Shown one piece after another: positions 63,295 to 64,000 of a stretch of DNA of 64,000 nt. Source of the DNA: Terriglobales bacterium (GTDB lineage Bacteria; Acidobacteriota; Terriglobia; Terriglobales; Acidobacteriaceae); contig DATMAB010000027.1 of NCBI GenBank assembly GCA_035573675.1, positions 349,447 to 413,446 of the forward strand. Direction: 5' to 3'. Numbering within the stretch: the first letter of the stretch is position 1; every line of letters begins with the position of its first letter. The notes beneath the pieces were generated by a model. That model ran no database searches and was not told the origin of the DNA. It saw only the letters and a program-made list of their open reading frames with translations. The position numbers and the translations under genes were made by a program.

Positions 63295-63369
63295 GCGGGA
63301 GTAACTCAGTGGTAGAGTCACAGCCTTCCAAGCTGTTGGTCGCCGGTTCGATTCCGGTCTCCCGCTCCA
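63295..63369 (+). tRNA. tRNA-Gly (anticodon TCC)
   Basis: 75 nt. Acceptor GCGGGAG/CTCCCGC, D-arm AACTCAGTGGTAGAGT, anticodon loop CTTCCAA, T-arm GCCGGTTCGATTCCGGT and encoded CCA. Confidence 0.97.
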
Positions 63370-63462
63370 AGAGTGTGAAACAGCAACCGTGAAGCAACTG
63401 GGAAAGCGTGAAGCCGGTGGGTGGCGAGCCGGCAGGTGAGCGCAGGACGAACGGGAGGGTGC

Positions 63463-63831
63463 ATGGAAGCCGTGTTCGAGCAGGCAGCCATTCCGATCCA
63501 GGATCCGGCGTCCTACGAAGAGCTGAAGACGATGGTGGAGCGGGTGCTGGAGGGGCATCCGGAGCCGTTCCTGAAGCTGGTGGAGCTGAACAAGCTGGAC
63601 GTGCGCAACATCGAGGAGATCCTGGCGCGCGGCCTGATGGAGCGGGCGCTGGAGGGCGTGAACTGGCTGGACCGGTTCCGCAAGGGCGGGCCGGGACGGG
63701 CCAAGCAACTGTACGAGGCGCTGCCCTTGAGCGACCAGGGACATTTTCGCGAGTACTACTTGTCCCGCATTGAGCAAGTGGACGACCGGCTGCGGGCCAA
63801 ATACCGCAACGCATACTGGAACTACTACTGA
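63463..63831 (+). CDS. Small helical protein upstream of tuf, unknown function
   Basis: 122 residues from ATG 63463 with GGGAGGGT upstream. It is almost all helical (YEELKTMVERVLEGHPEPF, LKLVELNKLDVRNIEEIL, ALEGVNWLDRFRKGGPG) and ends in a Tyr-rich tail (YRNAYWNYY). I do not recognise a family. Its place between the tRNA cluster and tuf, 29 bp before the tuf ATG, implies cotranscription with tuf and possibly a role tied to translation; this is inference. Confidence 0.75.
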   Translation: MEAVFEQAAIPIQDPASYEELKTMVERVLEGHPEPFLKLVELNKLDVRNIEEILARGLMERALEGVNWLDRFRKGGPGRAKQLYEALPLSDQGHFREYYLSRIEQVDDRLRAKYRNAYWNYY

Positions 63832-63860
63832 GAGAGCGAAACATTCAGGACTGACGAGAC

Positions 63861-64000
63861 ATGGCCAAAGAGAGATTTGATCGCAGCAAGCCGCACGTGA
63901 ACGTAGGGACGATCGGGCACATCGATCACGGCAAGACGACGTTGACGGCGGCCATCACCAAGGTGTTGGGGAAGAAGAACCCCAAGGTGGCGTTTCGCAG
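63861..64000 (+). CDS. tuf: Elongation factor Tu, 3' truncated by window end
   Basis: The first 46 codons are visible. [20 protein letters not shown] leads into the P-loop GHIDHGKTT (GHVDHGKTT in most bacteria). EF-Tu carries aminoacyl-tRNA to the ribosome. The tRNA-Thr/Tyr/Thr/Gly cluster before tuf is a widely conserved arrangement (E. coli thrU-tyrU-glyT-thrT-tufB). Confidence 0.97.
   Translation, partial: MAKERFDRSKPHVNVGTIGHIDHGKTTLTAAITKVLGKKNPKVAFR

Overview
This window looks like part of an Acidobacteriota chromosome (class Terriglobia or a close relative). It is GC-rich, about 60-65% by eye, and densely coded. It has acidobacterial hallmarks: winged-helix/hydrolase fusions, secreted M1 peptidases, and intergenic spacers full of dispersed palindromes and short-word repeats. 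The lineage is inferred from protein style and repeats; there is no rRNA in the window to confirm it. No prophage, integrase, complete IS or CRISPR array was seen. The only trace of a mobile-type gene is a GxxExxY remnant between ispD and ispF.

Layout. 1-3.8 kb: 5'-truncated PpiC isomerase, FN3 lipoprotein, FAH-family hydrolase, fructose-6-phosphate aldolase/transaldolase, small membrane protein. 4-6.7 kb: a split DsbD set (CcdA, TlpA-like thioredoxin, separate DsbD N-domain protein) and a pilin-like protein. 6.8-14.3 kb: GlnRS, a large GAF-GGDEF-HD-GYP c-di-GMP enzyme, ispF, ispD and a YacL-like PIN/TRAM protein. 14.9-21.4 kb: two secreted M1 metallopeptidases around a membrane protein and a small exported protein. 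21.6-24.7 kb: a protein-bound sulfide route to cysteine (MoeB/MoeZ-like activator, MoaD/ThiS carrier, JAMM protease, CysM). 25-36 kb: CorA-like channel, rsmI, FmdB-like ribbon, pirin, the heat-shock pair hsp20-clpB, an RlmI-like methyltransferase, TPR protein, CdsZ-like zinc ribbon protein, MBL-fold hydrolase. 36.9-42.1 kb: dusB, an MscL with a zinc-ribbon tail, rpmE, a DnaC-like ATPase, a nuclease-reduced UvrC relative, DUF2238. 42.2-49.6 kb: a PD-(D/E)XK-like protein, tldD, tldE/pmbA, DUF2393 protein, a selenocysteine-encoding selD, LURP-one-like protein, lipoprotein. 49.8-57 kb: ftsH, hpt, tilS, a PLD nuclease, thiL, an M23 peptidase. 57.3-62.3 kb: the selenium-binding-protein (SBP56/methanethiol oxidase family) operon and a divergent winged-helix/hydrolase fusion. 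62.6-64 kb: tRNA-Thr(TGT)-Tyr(GTA)-Thr(GGT)-Gly(TCC), a small conserved-looking gene and the start of tuf.

Main points. selD carries an in-frame TGA at the catalytic Cys position followed by a SECIS-like hairpin, so this organism probably makes selenoproteins; starting at the next ATG would remove the active site. The sulfur carrier ends with eight residues beyond its Gly-Gly and sits against a JAMM protease gene that could trim it. Many spacers are bounded by inverted arrays of 8-12 bp near-repeating words, and several genes take their stop codon from such an array. At least three further families of imperfect palindromes are scattered in the spacers.
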